Part shown: positions 16,633 to 24,810 of the stretch, piece after piece
Layout of the letters: the number at the start of each line of letters is the position of its first letter
How positions within the stretch are numbered: the stretch's first letter is position 1
Assembly: GCF_014641855.1 (NCBI RefSeq)
Contig: NZ_BMII01000002.1
Location: forward strand, 62,001-126,000
Reading direction: 5' to 3'
From: Shewanella inventionis
GTDB lineage: Bacteria; Pseudomonadota; Gammaproteobacteria; Enterobacterales; Shewanellaceae
Length of the DNA: 64,000 nucleotides
The notes under the pieces: model-generated
Databases searched by the model: none
What the model saw: only the letters and a program-made list of their open reading frames with translations
What the model was told of the DNA's origin: nothing
Position numbers and translations under genes: made by a program

Positions 16633-18282
16633 TTATTTTTGATATATGTGCACATCGCGCTGTGGGAATGGAATGCTAATCCCTTCGGCATCAAAGCGCA
16701 TTTTAACTGCTCGAGTAATGTCCCAATACACTTCCCAATAATCATCTGGTTTTACCCAAGGTCTAACAACAAAGTCGACTGATGACTCGCCTAAAGTATG
16801 AAGCTTTACAATGGGTTCAGGTTGGGCATGTACTTTTGGGTGCTGCTCAACAATGCTTTTTAAAATGGTTTCTGCATGCTCGATATTGTCGCTGTAGCTA
16901 ATACCAAACGTCATGTCGACACGGCGTTGTTGCTCTGCGGTTATATTATTAATCGTGTCGCCCCAAATCTTATTATTTGGGACAATAAGACGTTGGTTAT
17001 CAAGTGTTTTTATTGTAGTTGATACCAAACTCATGTGGCTAACTCTGCCTGTTACTCCAGCGGCATTAATTAAGTCGCCAACGTCAAAGGGGCGATAAAT
17101 TAAAATCATCATTCCTGAGGCAAAGTTAGACAGCGTGTCTTGTAATGCAAAACCAATGATGACGCCAGCAATACCAAAGCCTGCTAATAACGGGCCTAGT
17201 TCGAAGCCTAGTTGCGATAAAGCAATTAACAAGCCTAAGGCGTAAACGACTTTGCTGGATAGCGAGATGAAAAAGTCTTGTAATAATTGACTAAATTGTA
17301 ATTTGGATGCACGTACCGTTTTGGCGATAATTTGAGTAACAATTTTGGCAACTAAGCTGGTGAGAAACACAATAAATAAAAACACCAATATTTTAAAGGT
17401 CAGACTTGGGCCGTTATTGATGGTTTGATCTTTGATCACTTTGGCCCAGCCCTGGAGTAAATTAGACGCAACACTAAAATTTAATACATCCTGAGTGATA
17501 TCTCCTGACACACTAAATAACGTTTGTTTAATTTGTGAGACATCTTGACCTAAGTTTTCAAGTATTGAAGCTGACACCGCTAAGCTAGAGCTATTTTTAT
17601 TTAAGCGTTCTTTTAAAGTAAGTACTTTTGCTTTTTGTTCGGTACTGATATCAGCACCAGCCGCAGCGGCCTCTGCCACTGCCTTTTGTAGTTGGTCTTG
17701 GGTGTAATTAACTAAGCTGTCAAATTGATCCGCTCGTTGCAACATTAACTTGGTAAAGGTTTGTTTTTGAGAGGAAACATCGATTTTTAAAGTTTCTGCC
17801 CATGTTAAGGTGATTAATGTTGCCTTTAGGTAATGATCTCGTTCAAATTCACGCTCAGACATTGCTGTGATGACTGGGCTGTCATCGACACCGCCTAATT
17901 GACTACTGAGCAACATAAGATCGGCATCTAAATAATCGGTTACTTGGCTTAAAAACACCAATTGCGACTGCACTAAGGGGATTAGGTATTGAGTTTCTGT
18001 GTTAGCCGAAGTGATCAATTTACCTATTTCATCACGTAATTCTGATGATTTATTTTTAATTCGGTATTCGGTTATGGTACGTATTTCGCCTTTGACTGAA
18101 GCTAACAACTGAGTGTCGTGTTCGATGGTCTGTTGCAGCAACTGTATTTTATTAAGCGTTTGTGGATCGATTGCCGTACTGGTTGTTTGTTGAGAAACAA
18201 CGGCCGTGTCTTGCGCAATAACTAAAGGTGTTAATAACAGTGAGGCCATGAATACAATTAAAGTGGGTAAAGTCCGTAACAT
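16633..18282 (-). CDS. MscS-family mechanosensitive ion channel
   Basis: This channel protein of 549 residues uses the ATG at 18282, which opens a signal peptide (LLLTPLVIAQD); the frame extends 24 codons upstream without a signal. A long helical periplasmic region (about 30-270) precedes membrane helices. The MscS core follows: the pore helix region (GFGIAGVIIGFALQDTLSNFASGMMIL), the beta domain with RPFDVGDLI and VPNNKIWGDTINN, and the C-terminal alpha/beta domain. It is larger than E. coli MscS (286) and smaller than MscK. It would open under membrane tension to release solutes at osmotic downshock. It is monocistronic. Confidence 0.88.
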   Translation of the reverse strand: MLRTLPTLIVFMASLLLTPLVIAQDTAVVSQQTTSTAIDPQTLNKIQLLQQTIEHDTQLLASVKGEIRTITEYRIKNKSSELRDEIGKLITSANTETQYLIPLVQSQLVFLSQVTDYLDADLMLLSSQLGGVDDSPVITAMSEREFERDHYLKATLITLTWAETLKIDVSSQKQTFTKLMLQRADQFDSLVNYTQDQLQKAVAEAAAAGADISTEQKAKVLTLKERLNKNSSSLAVSASILENLGQDVSQIKQTLFSVSGDITQDVLNFSVASNLLQGWAKVIKDQTINNGPSLTFKILVFLFIVFLTSLVAKIVTQIIAKTVRASKLQFSQLLQDFFISLSSKVVYALGLLIALSQLGFELGPLLAGFGIAGVIIGFALQDTLSNFASGMMILIYRPFDVGDLINAAGVTGRVSHMSLVSTTIKTLDNQRLIVPNNKIWGDTINNITAEQQRRVDMTFGISYSDNIEHAETILKSIVEQHPKVHAQPEPIVKLHTLGESSVDFVVRPWVKPDDYWEVYWDITRAVKMRFDAEGISIPFPQRDVHIYQK

Positions 18283-18411
18283 CTTCGCGAGTCCTATAAG
18301 GCTAAGTTGCGATGATGATAGTAGAAAATCATGGTTGGAGCTATGCTGCAGCACTGCTATTTTGAAGGGAATTTGTTAAACTTGCGCCATTATTGATTTA
18401 CGGAATATCAC

Positions 18412-18735
18412 ATGGCACTGCAATGCGCTCATTGCTACAAACACTTTTCAATTGCTAAGGTTACTAATAGCCGCGGCAAAGGGTTATCTGTTGAAGTTCA
18501 ATGCCCACATTGTGCCGCCTGGCTTGGGCACAATAAAGGCTTGTCGGTTACTAAAATTGTGGGATTTTATAGTGGTGTGACTGCCGCTCTAGTGGCCTAT
18601 TTTGTTGAGGGTGTTGCACATATCACCACTCCGTTAATGATATTGGCGGTGATTGTGGTGTGTTTATCGCACATTATGGATCATTTAAAAATGGTTGAAG
18701 CGCCAGATGATGGTGTTAACTCCACTAATGAATAA
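18412..18735 (+). CDS. Zinc-ribbon membrane protein, unknown function
   Basis: This 107-residue protein begins with a CAHC pair and has a second CPHC pair at about 31-34, together forming a probable zinc ribbon at the N-terminus. Two hydrophobic helices follow (about 50-67 and 72-87) and then an acidic tail. The layout resembles small proteins that place a metal-binding knuckle at the membrane face. I do not recognise the family. It is divergent from the MscS gene. Confidence 0.6.
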   Translation: MALQCAHCYKHFSIAKVTNSRGKGLSVEVQCPHCAAWLGHNKGLSVTKIVGFYSGVTAALVAYFVEGVAHITTPLMILAVIVVCLSHIMDHLKMVEAPDDGVNSTNE

Positions 18736-18754
18736 CCTTGCTGGCTTAAGTTGA

Positions 18755-18880
18755 TTAATCAACCACGATAACCTGACTTTCAAGGGATGATTCTACATAA
18801 TAAATCCCGCCCAATACCACAATGCCGACAATAGCCATGACTAAAATGATGCCAATGTTTTCGCGAATAAATCGTGCCAT
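18755..18880 (-). CDS. Small single-pass membrane protein (41 aa)
   Basis: This is a 41-residue ORF too short for a usual ORF cut-off. It reads MARFIRENIGIILVM, then a hydrophobic helix (about residues 9-28) and an acidic tail ending VIVVD. A canonical AAAGGAG lies 7 nt before the ATG. The basic N-terminus, the single transmembrane helix and the polar C-terminus make a typical small membrane protein with the N-terminus inside. The stop is 20 bp from the stop of the convergent zinc-ribbon gene. I know of no named homologue. The coding call rests on the ribosome-binding site and the composition, and would be settled by conservation in related genomes. Confidence 0.6.
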   Translation of the reverse strand: MARFIRENIGIILVMAIVGIVVLGGIYYVESSLESQVIVVD

Positions 18881-19066
18881 GATGTGCTCCTTTATTGTTT
18901 GGATATACATGCTAAAAGTCACAGCTTAAGTGTATCTTAAAATGGGTCTTTAACTATAAAAAAGCCCAGTGTTTAAGCAAGATGTCATGATTTGTCACAA
19001 TCTAGTTGTTGCATTTGCGCTTAGCTCTTTTACACTATTGCTACAGATAGTAAACCAGACGGAGTT

Positions 19067-19363
19067 GTGTTGTTGAGTTCTCGCATTCACATTAGACAAA
19101 TTATCACAATCTGGCTTAGTGCCATTTTGATTGTGTTGTCTATTGCTGCGTCTGCGCACTCAGTCCGTCATCTTGATGATGGGGTGCAAAATCATTGTAC
19201 CTTGTGTTTTCATCAGCATCAGTTAAATAAAGCCATTCCTACAAGCGAGCTTGTGTTTATTGCAAGTCAGCAAACCTTTGAACGTCAGCAATTTTTATTG
19301 CCTTGTTTTGTTAGCGCATTTCAAGCTTATTACCAAAGTCGCGCCCCTCCTTTATCTCGTTAG
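19067..19363 (+). CDS. Small exported His/Cys-containing protein
   Basis: This protein of about 98 residues has an N-terminal signal or anchor helix (IITIWLSAILIVLSIAASAHS). Past it there is a cluster of possible metal ligands: HSVRHLDDGVQNHC, then CFHQHQ. The start is ambiguous: GGAG at 19061 is followed by GTG (19067), TTG (19070) and TTG (19073), and the two TTGs have better spacing. It leads a group that continues with a porin-like protein, a ZnuA-like binding protein and an ABC permease, all on the same strand. A periplasmic metal-binding role is therefore inferred. I cannot name the family. Confidence 0.6.
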   Translation: MLLSSRIHIRQIITIWLSAILIVLSIAASAHSVRHLDDGVQNHCTLCFHQHQLNKAIPTSELVFIASQQTFERQQFLLPCFVSAFQAYYQSRAPPLSR

Positions 19364-19446
19364 TCCAACATTATCATTAATTTTTTCCGTTATTTACCGG
19401 TTTCTGAAATCCGGATAACGGCAACTTGTTGTATTTTGGAGATATT

Positions 19447-20655
19447 ATGTCTGCGTTAAACACTCGCGTTTCTTTATTGGCACTGGCCTGTGCCGTTAGT
19501 TCTTATTCTGTGTTGGCTGAAGATTCTAGCTTAACCAACCCCAATATTAGTGCCGTATTAGACGGGTATTATCAAACGGGTGAACGCCCAATGGCAGAAC
19601 GTGCAGAAGGCTTTGGTTTAGGTGAAACAGAGCTAGCATTAAGTGCCAATATTGATGAGATGTTCTACGGTAAAATCACTACCATTGTGGAATCTCACGA
19701 CGGCGAAACAGAATTAAACCTAGAAGAAGCTTTTATTCAAACCCTAGCATTACCGAGTGGTTTGTCTGTTCGTGCCGGTCGTTTTTTATCTGATATTGGT
19801 TATTTAAATAACCAACATTTACACACTGATGCTTTTGTTGAACGTCCTGCAGCTTACCGTGCCTTTTTAGGGAACCATTATTTTGATGATGGTATTCGCT
19901 TAAATTATGTAGCGCCAACTGATCTTTACTGGACTATGGGGCTAGAAGCTTTTGCTGGTGACAGTTTACGCGCAGCAGATGAACATGGTGAGCGCGATTT
20001 TGACGATGTTGGGGTTTATACCGCATTAACTAAAATTGGTGGCGATATTGGTGTCGAGAGTTCGTGGCAGCTAGGTTTAAGTTACTTACGTAATGAAAAT
20101 GGCTTAACTTATGCTGAAGAGCACGAAGATGAAGAAGAGGTTGAAGAAGATGAACATGACCATAGCCATAGCGCGTCTTACACTGGTGAAAACACCTTTA
20201 TAGCTGACTTTGTTTACAAGTGGGCTCCAAATGGTAACTACAAGTATCAAAACCTCACAGTGAGTGGTGAATACTTTAGAGTGACCGATATATTTGGCGA
20301 AGAACCGGGTCACATTGATGATGCCGCTGATGAAGAAGATCATGACCATGAAATCAGTGATAGTGATTACCATGAAGGCTGGTATTTAAGTAGTGTTTAT
20401 CAGTTTTCTCCAAGTTGGTCAGCAGGCGTGCGATACGGACAAATTGATACTTATGAAATTCATGAAGATCATCTCGATGCTCAAACATTAAAAGAGACCG
20501 ACATTAGCCTTGCATGGCATAGCAGTCATTTTTCAAGCGTACGTTTACAATATACTCATCAAAAAGGGACCAATTTTGATGGTTTTGAAGACGATAATAT
20601 CGTTACTCTGCAATATGTCATGTCTTTAGGAGCTCACGGTGCGCATCAATTCTAA
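19447..20655 (+). CDS. Porin-like outer-membrane protein with acidic His-rich loops
   Basis: This 402-residue protein uses the ATG at 19447 with GGAG 5 nt upstream. A signal peptide ends at SVLAED. The body alternates aromatic and polar residues and closes with LGAHGAHQF, a C-terminal Phe typical of beta-barrel proteins. Two surface-loop-like segments are very rich in Glu, Asp and His (about residues 227-246 and 290-306), suited to capturing Zn2+ or another divalent cation. The gene overlaps the next one, for a ZnuA-like protein, by 17 bp. It probably moves metal across the outer membrane for the ABC system downstream; this is an inference from context and composition. Confidence 0.7.
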   Translation: MSALNTRVSLLALACAVSSYSVLAEDSSLTNPNISAVLDGYYQTGERPMAERAEGFGLGETELALSANIDEMFYGKITTIVESHDGETELNLEEAFIQTLALPSGLSVRAGRFLSDIGYLNNQHLHTDAFVERPAAYRAFLGNHYFDDGIRLNYVAPTDLYWTMGLEAFAGDSLRAADEHGERDFDDVGVYTALTKIGGDIGVESSWQLGLSYLRNENGLTYAEEHEDEEEVEEDEHDHSHSASYTGENTFIADFVYKWAPNGNYKYQNLTVSGEYFRVTDIFGEEPGHIDDAADEEDHDHEISDSDYHEGWYLSSVYQFSPSWSAGVRYGQIDTYEIHEDHLDAQTLKETDISLAWHSSHFSSVRLQYTHQKGTNFDGFEDDNIVTLQYVMSLGAHGAHQF

Positions 20656-21544
20656 ATTGCTTTTAGCAGCGGCCATGTTGCCGCTGCTGTTTACCGCGAC
20701 AGCAAAAGCGGAGCTTAATGTATTTGCCTGTGAAGCAGAATACGGCGCCCTAGCTAAAACATTAGCGCCGTCGGCAAATGTGTATTCAGCAACAACGGCA
20801 ATGCAAGACCCACATCAAGTGCAGGCACGTCCAAGCTTAATTGCTAAAATGCGCCAAGCCGATTTGGTGGTATGTGCCGGTGCCGATTTAGAAATCGGCT
20901 GGCTGCCTATGCTGCAAATGAAAGCATCTAACCCTAAGGTTAAGTCAACGGATAAAGGGCTGTTTTTTGCATCTGAACACGTTGAAACGTTAGACAAGCT
21001 AACAAAAGTCGATCGTTCTATGGGGGATGTACATGCCAAAGGTAACCCGCATTTACACCTAGACCCAGATAGAATGTTAACCGTTGCTCAAGCGCTTGCG
21101 GCTAAAATGAGTGAACTCGACCCGCAAAACAGTGGCGAATATCAGCAATCACTGGCTGATTTTAGCCAACGCTGGCAGGCCAAAATCCCTCAGTGGCAAG
21201 AGCAAGCTAAGGGTTTGGTGGGTAAAAAGGTCATCGCTTATCATTCGAGTTTTCGTTATTTATTTAACTGGACTGGTATAGAGCAAGTTGCCGACCTTGA
21301 ACCTAAACCTGGCCTGGCGCCAACCAGCGGGCATTTGGCCAGCCTTTTGACCCGTGCAGAGCAGGGTGATGTGATGGCGGTAATTGTGTCATCTTATCAA
21401 GATGATCGCGGTGCAAAATGGCTCGGTGAGCGCGCTAATCTTCCTGTTGTGAGGTTGCCAATGTCTGTAGGTGGTAATGAGCAAAGTACAGATTTGTTTA
21501 GCTTATTTGATAGTTTATTTGCTCTGCTTAATGGGGTGAAATAA
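20639..21544 (+). CDS. Metal ABC transporter substrate-binding protein (ZnuA-like)
   Basis: This 301-residue periplasmic binding protein starts with GTG, 6 nt after GGAG within the porin-like gene's end. A signal peptide ends at TAKA. The cluster A-1 fold is indicated by the three histidine ligands in expected places: His59 in DPHQVQARPS, His138/140 in GNPHLHLDP and His202 in AYHSSFRYLF. The final acidic ligand could be Asp255 or 256. Between ligands 1 and 2 the usual His-rich loop of ZnuA is absent. The most likely substrate is Zn2+, with Mn2+ or Fe2+ possible. It is coupled to the permease gene 4 bp downstream. Confidence 0.85.
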   Translation: MRINSKLLLAAAMLPLLFTATAKAELNVFACEAEYGALAKTLAPSANVYSATTAMQDPHQVQARPSLIAKMRQADLVVCAGADLEIGWLPMLQMKASNPKVKSTDKGLFFASEHVETLDKLTKVDRSMGDVHAKGNPHLHLDPDRMLTVAQALAAKMSELDPQNSGEYQQSLADFSQRWQAKIPQWQEQAKGLVGKKVIAYHSSFRYLFNWTGIEQVADLEPKPGLAPTSGHLASLLTRAEQGDVMAVIVSSYQDDRGAKWLGERANLPVVRLPMSVGGNEQSTDLFSLFDSLFALLNGVK

Positions 21545-21548
21545 GCCG

Positions 21549-22316
21549 ATGTTTAATGCTGAGCTTCTGTCGATATTATTGCCTGCGCTAGCCGCCGGTT
21601 TGCTGGTGTTATCAACCCATGTGTTGTTAGGCAGACAAGTGCTTAAGCGCGGTATTATTTTTATCGATTTGGCGATAGCGCAAGTGGCGGCACTCGGGGC
21701 GATAGTCTCTCACATTGACCATAGGGTTGAAGAGCTGCCTTTTGCTCACATCTGGATGCCGGCATTGTTTGCGCTTGCTGGCGCAGCTGTGATTGCCTGG
21801 ATGGCTAAACGACTCACCAATGAGTTAGAAGCCATGATAGGCTGCTTTTATGTACTAAGCGCTGTCGCGGCAATGCTTTTGCTGGCAAATGACCCTCATG
21901 GAGCTGAGTTGTTAAAGCAGCTTATGTCTGGGCAGATTTTGTGGGTAAGTTGGTCTCAGCTTGTGCTGCCTGCCGTTGTGTCTGTTGCGATATTGGGGTT
22001 AATTGCCATTAAACCCAATATTCTCGACGGTGCCAGTTTTTACTTTTTATTTGCTATCGTGATCACCTTGTCGGTAGAGCTTGTTGGTGTGTATTTAGTG
22101 TTCAGCACGTTAATATTACCGGCATTAGCGCTAAATAAATATTTGGGTAAATATAAACTGGCTTTGGCTTATGCGGTTGGTGTTGTGGGTTATGCAGCAG
22201 GCTTATTATTGTCTGCAAATTATGATCTACCAAGTGGTGCCGCAATTGTCGCTACCCTAGCAATCAGCGCATTGGTGTTTAGGCTGTTACTTAAGTTTCG
22301 TACTACAGTGGCGTAA
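21549..22316 (+). CDS. Metal ABC transporter permease (ZnuB/ABC-3 family)
   Basis: This 255-residue inner-membrane protein has about eight hydrophobic helices spread over its whole length, the size and plan of ZnuB/MntB. The family region around GIIFIDLAIAQVAALGAI near the N-terminus and the ELVGVYLVFSTLILPA stretch later are typical of ABC-3 permeases. It would form the channel for the cation delivered by the upstream binding protein. No ATP-binding subunit follows: the next gene is an unrelated acyltransferase 200 bp away. The ATPase must be encoded elsewhere or shared with another uptake system. Confidence 0.87.
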   Translation: MFNAELLSILLPALAAGLLVLSTHVLLGRQVLKRGIIFIDLAIAQVAALGAIVSHIDHRVEELPFAHIWMPALFALAGAAVIAWMAKRLTNELEAMIGCFYVLSAVAAMLLLANDPHGAELLKQLMSGQILWVSWSQLVLPAVVSVAILGLIAIKPNILDGASFYFLFAIVITLSVELVGVYLVFSTLILPALALNKYLGKYKLALAYAVGVVGYAAGLLLSANYDLPSGAAIVATLAISALVFRLLLKFRTTVA

Positions 22317-22513
22317 ATCATCGTCTTGATATTGCATCGTTTGCCATTGCGATATTCTTCGCTCCTTTGAATGTCGCATGGCTGTCACATAAATCGTGTT
22401 ATTCTGCCCTGTATAGCAGGGCAGGGTATTTCAGCGTACATATGTAAACAAAATATTTGAGTCCCTAGACCTGCATCGTTATACTGTCGCCAATTATTTT
22501 GCAGGAGTATGCT

Positions 22514-23248
22514 GTGCTGCTAGTTGCCCGTTCAATCATTCTCGCCGTGCTATTATTTTTAGCCTTTGTATTTGCAATTGTTTTTTGTCTTATACGACCA
22601 ATGCATCGCGATAATGTGCATGTTATCGCCAAAATTTTCTCCTCTGTTGCCCGTGTGCTTGGCATTAAAGTGATCACTAGGAGCAAACCTGTTAGTGAAA
22701 AACTACAGCCTTGTATTTATTTATCCAATCATCAAAATAATTTTGATTTGTTTACTCACACTTCGGCTGTGCCTAAAGGTACGGTAAGTTTAGGTAAAAA
22801 AAGTTTGGCTTGGATGCCACTGTTTGGGCAGATTTATTGGTTGTCTGGCAATATATTAATTGACCGTAAAAATCGTCATAGCGCGTTTGACACTATGGCG
22901 AAAACGGTCGAAAAAATGAAAACGAAGTTATTGTCTGTGTGGATTTTTCCTGAAGGAACCCGTTCACGTGGTCGTGGTTTATTGCCGTTTAAAGTTGGGG
23001 CATTTCATACTGCAATCGCTGCACAAGTCGCCGTGGTACCTGTGTTAGCATCTTGCCAGAATAGAATAAAATTAAATCGTTGGGATAATGGTGTGGTGAT
23101 TGTTGAGATGATGGAGCCTATCCCGACAGAAGGATTAACAAAAAATGATGTTAAAGCCTTTTGTGCCAAAGTACATGAAACCATGTCGATAAGGCTTGCT
23201 GAACTCAACGAGGAAGCCCTAGTTTTGAGTCAAGCCGCTAAAAAGTAA
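22514..23248 (+). CDS. 1-acyl-sn-glycerol-3-phosphate acyltransferase (PlsC-like)
   Basis: This 244-residue membrane-bound acyltransferase starts at a GTG with GGAG 6 nt upstream; the longer TTG start is less likely. An N-terminal helix (about 4-24) anchors it. The catalytic HxxxxD motif is NHQNNFD, followed by FGQIYWLSGNILIDR, then FPEGTRSRG, the glycerol-phosphate binding motif, and VPVLAS. PlsC transfers a fatty acyl chain to lysophosphatidic acid to give phosphatidic acid, the precursor of membrane phospholipids. The genome may hold other paralogues, so I give no symbol. Confidence 0.87.
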   Translation: MLLVARSIILAVLLFLAFVFAIVFCLIRPMHRDNVHVIAKIFSSVARVLGIKVITRSKPVSEKLQPCIYLSNHQNNFDLFTHTSAVPKGTVSLGKKSLAWMPLFGQIYWLSGNILIDRKNRHSAFDTMAKTVEKMKTKLLSVWIFPEGTRSRGRGLLPFKVGAFHTAIAAQVAVVPVLASCQNRIKLNRWDNGVVIVEMMEPIPTEGLTKNDVKAFCAKVHETMSIRLAELNEEALVLSQAAKK

Positions 23249-23326
23249 CCTGAGTTGATAAGTTCGCAACTTGTGTAACTTTGGGTATAATTGACAATAA
23301 TTTTTATGTTATTAACGGAGTAATCC

Positions 23327-23740
23327 ATGTCTGTTGAGCGTCAGTTAAAAGAGCAATTTGCAGAAAACCGCGAAATTGTTGATGCCTTACTTGCTGATGG
23401 TTCAGAGCCTGATGCGGAATATACGATTGAACATCATTTTTCGGCGACCAATTTTGATCGTTTAGAAAAAGCCGCTGTAGATGCCTTTAAGCTTGGTTTT
23501 GAAGTTAACGATGCTGAAGAAATGGAGCTAGATGATGGCTCGGTGATTTTTTGTTTTGACGCCATTGCCTATCATAAACTTGAAACGCCATTACTTGATA
23601 AAGCGTGCGAGCAATTAATTCAACTTGCTGCTAAGCAAAAAGTTGATTACGACGGGTGGGGGACTTACTTTGTCGGTGATGAAGCTGATTCTGACGAAGA
23701 TGATGAAGACGACGAAGATATAGCAGACTCTTTTCACTAA
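23327..23740 (+). CDS. rraB: Ribonuclease E inhibitor RraB
   Basis: This acidic 137-residue protein is the size of E. coli RraB. It matches in the core [23 protein letters not shown], the DDG---FCFDAI segment and [12 protein letters not shown]. The C-terminus ends in a run of Asp and Glu (about 119-132). RraB binds RNase E and changes which mRNAs are decayed. TATAAT at 23286-23291 could be its -10 box, and GGAG precedes the ATG. It is monocistronic, with a shared terminator downstream. Confidence 0.92.
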   Translation: MSVERQLKEQFAENREIVDALLADGSEPDAEYTIEHHFSATNFDRLEKAAVDAFKLGFEVNDAEEMELDDGSVIFCFDAIAYHKLETPLLDKACEQLIQLAAKQKVDYDGWGTYFVGDEADSDEDDEDDEDIADSFH

Positions 23741-23790
23741 TTGAACGAACTGCTCAATGTCGGAATACCGACATAAATAGCAAGTATTAA

Positions 23791-23825
23791 ATGCAAAAAG
23801 CTCATCTAGGATGAGCTTTTTGCAT
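23791..23825. terminator. Bidirectional terminator
   Basis: A perfect 15-bp stem (ATGCAAAAAGCTCAT with ATGAGCTTTTTGCAT) and a 5-nt loop lie between rraB and the convergent PAS-GGDEF gene. The stem itself carries the T-rich and A-rich arms. Confidence 0.85.
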
Positions 23826-23837
23826 TTTAGATTTACG

Positions 23838-24794
23838 TTATTTAAACACGATGCTTTTATTTCGACCTTCTTGTTTTGCGATATACAAGGCTTTATCGGC
23901 ACCAGATAACCAATTAGAGCTGTTATCGGTTTGCACGCTAAGATCGTTAATGCCTAAGCTAACAGTGACTTTAATTAAGCGGTTTTCAAACGCAATCTCT
24001 GACTCTTCAATGCGCTTTCTTAGACGTTCGGTGAAAAATAATGCTTCATCTGCGGTGGTTTTTGACAGTACAACGGCAAATTCTTCACCGCCGTATCGTC
24101 CTGCACAATCTGTCTCACGTAATGACTGTTTTAACAGATACGCAATATGCTGAATCACTTTATCGCCAGCTGGGTGACCGTATTTGTCGTTAACCTGCTT
24201 AAAGTTGTCAATATCAATCATCACAAGCGATGATGTGTCACCGTAACGAGAATGGCGCTCAAACTCTTTTTCCATGCACAGCTGCCAATGGCGGCGGTTG
24301 TGCAATTGCGTTAGTCCATCAGTTTGACTTAGTTGCTCTAATTGCTCATTGGCTGACTTTAATTGCAACTTGTTGACTGCGATGTCGGTAACATCGTACA
24401 CAATAATGCTGATATGAGTGATTTCACCCGTTAATGAAGCCAGTGGTAGTAAGGTAATGTTCTGAAACATGAAATCAGCACGGCCGGTAACGGGGCGATA
24501 ATTTTTAAATTTGAACACGTACGGACGCTGTTCCCAGCTGATAAAGGTGCGGTTTTTGAGTACAAATACCGACTCCATTTTTTGCTTTAGCCAATCGCTA
24601 GGTAAGTCAGGAAATTTTTCAAACAGATTCTCGCCTTTAATCGAGTTAGGTGACACGCCACTGTGGTTTTCCATAAACCCGTTCCACAGCTGAATATTAT
24701 AGTTGCGATCAAGTACAACTAAACCTACCTCAATGGTTTGCACCATGTCGATTAGCCAGTGAAGTTCATTCATCGCGCTTTGATCATTAGACAT
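23838..24794 (-). CDS. PAS-GGDEF diguanylate cyclase
   Basis: This cytosolic protein of 318 residues has a PAS domain first (about 10-140, with IQLWNGFMENHSGVSP typical of the PAS core) and then a short coiled linker (LKSANEQLEQLSQTDGLTQL). A GGDEF domain (about 155-318) follows, with the active-site motif RYGGEEF. The catalytic residues are intact, so c-di-GMP synthesis is likely. An inhibitory RxxD site five residues before GGEEF is not evident (CAGRYGGEEF). It lies 16 bp after the REC-CheX gene on the same strand, and the two probably form an operon in which the receiver partner signals with this enzyme. Confidence 0.88.
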   Translation of the reverse strand: MSNDQSAMNELHWLIDMVQTIEVGLVVLDRNYNIQLWNGFMENHSGVSPNSIKGENLFEKFPDLPSDWLKQKMESVFVLKNRTFISWEQRPYVFKFKNYRPVTGRADFMFQNITLLPLASLTGEITHISIIVYDVTDIAVNKLQLKSANEQLEQLSQTDGLTQLHNRRHWQLCMEKEFERHSRYGDTSSLVMIDIDNFKQVNDKYGHPAGDKVIQHIAYLLKQSLRETDCAGRYGGEEFAVVLSKTTADEALFFTERLRKRIEESEIAFENRLIKVTVSLGINDLSVQTDNSSNWLSGADKALYIAKQEGRNKSIVFK

Positions 24795-24810
24795 AATAAA
24801 TTATCCAGCG

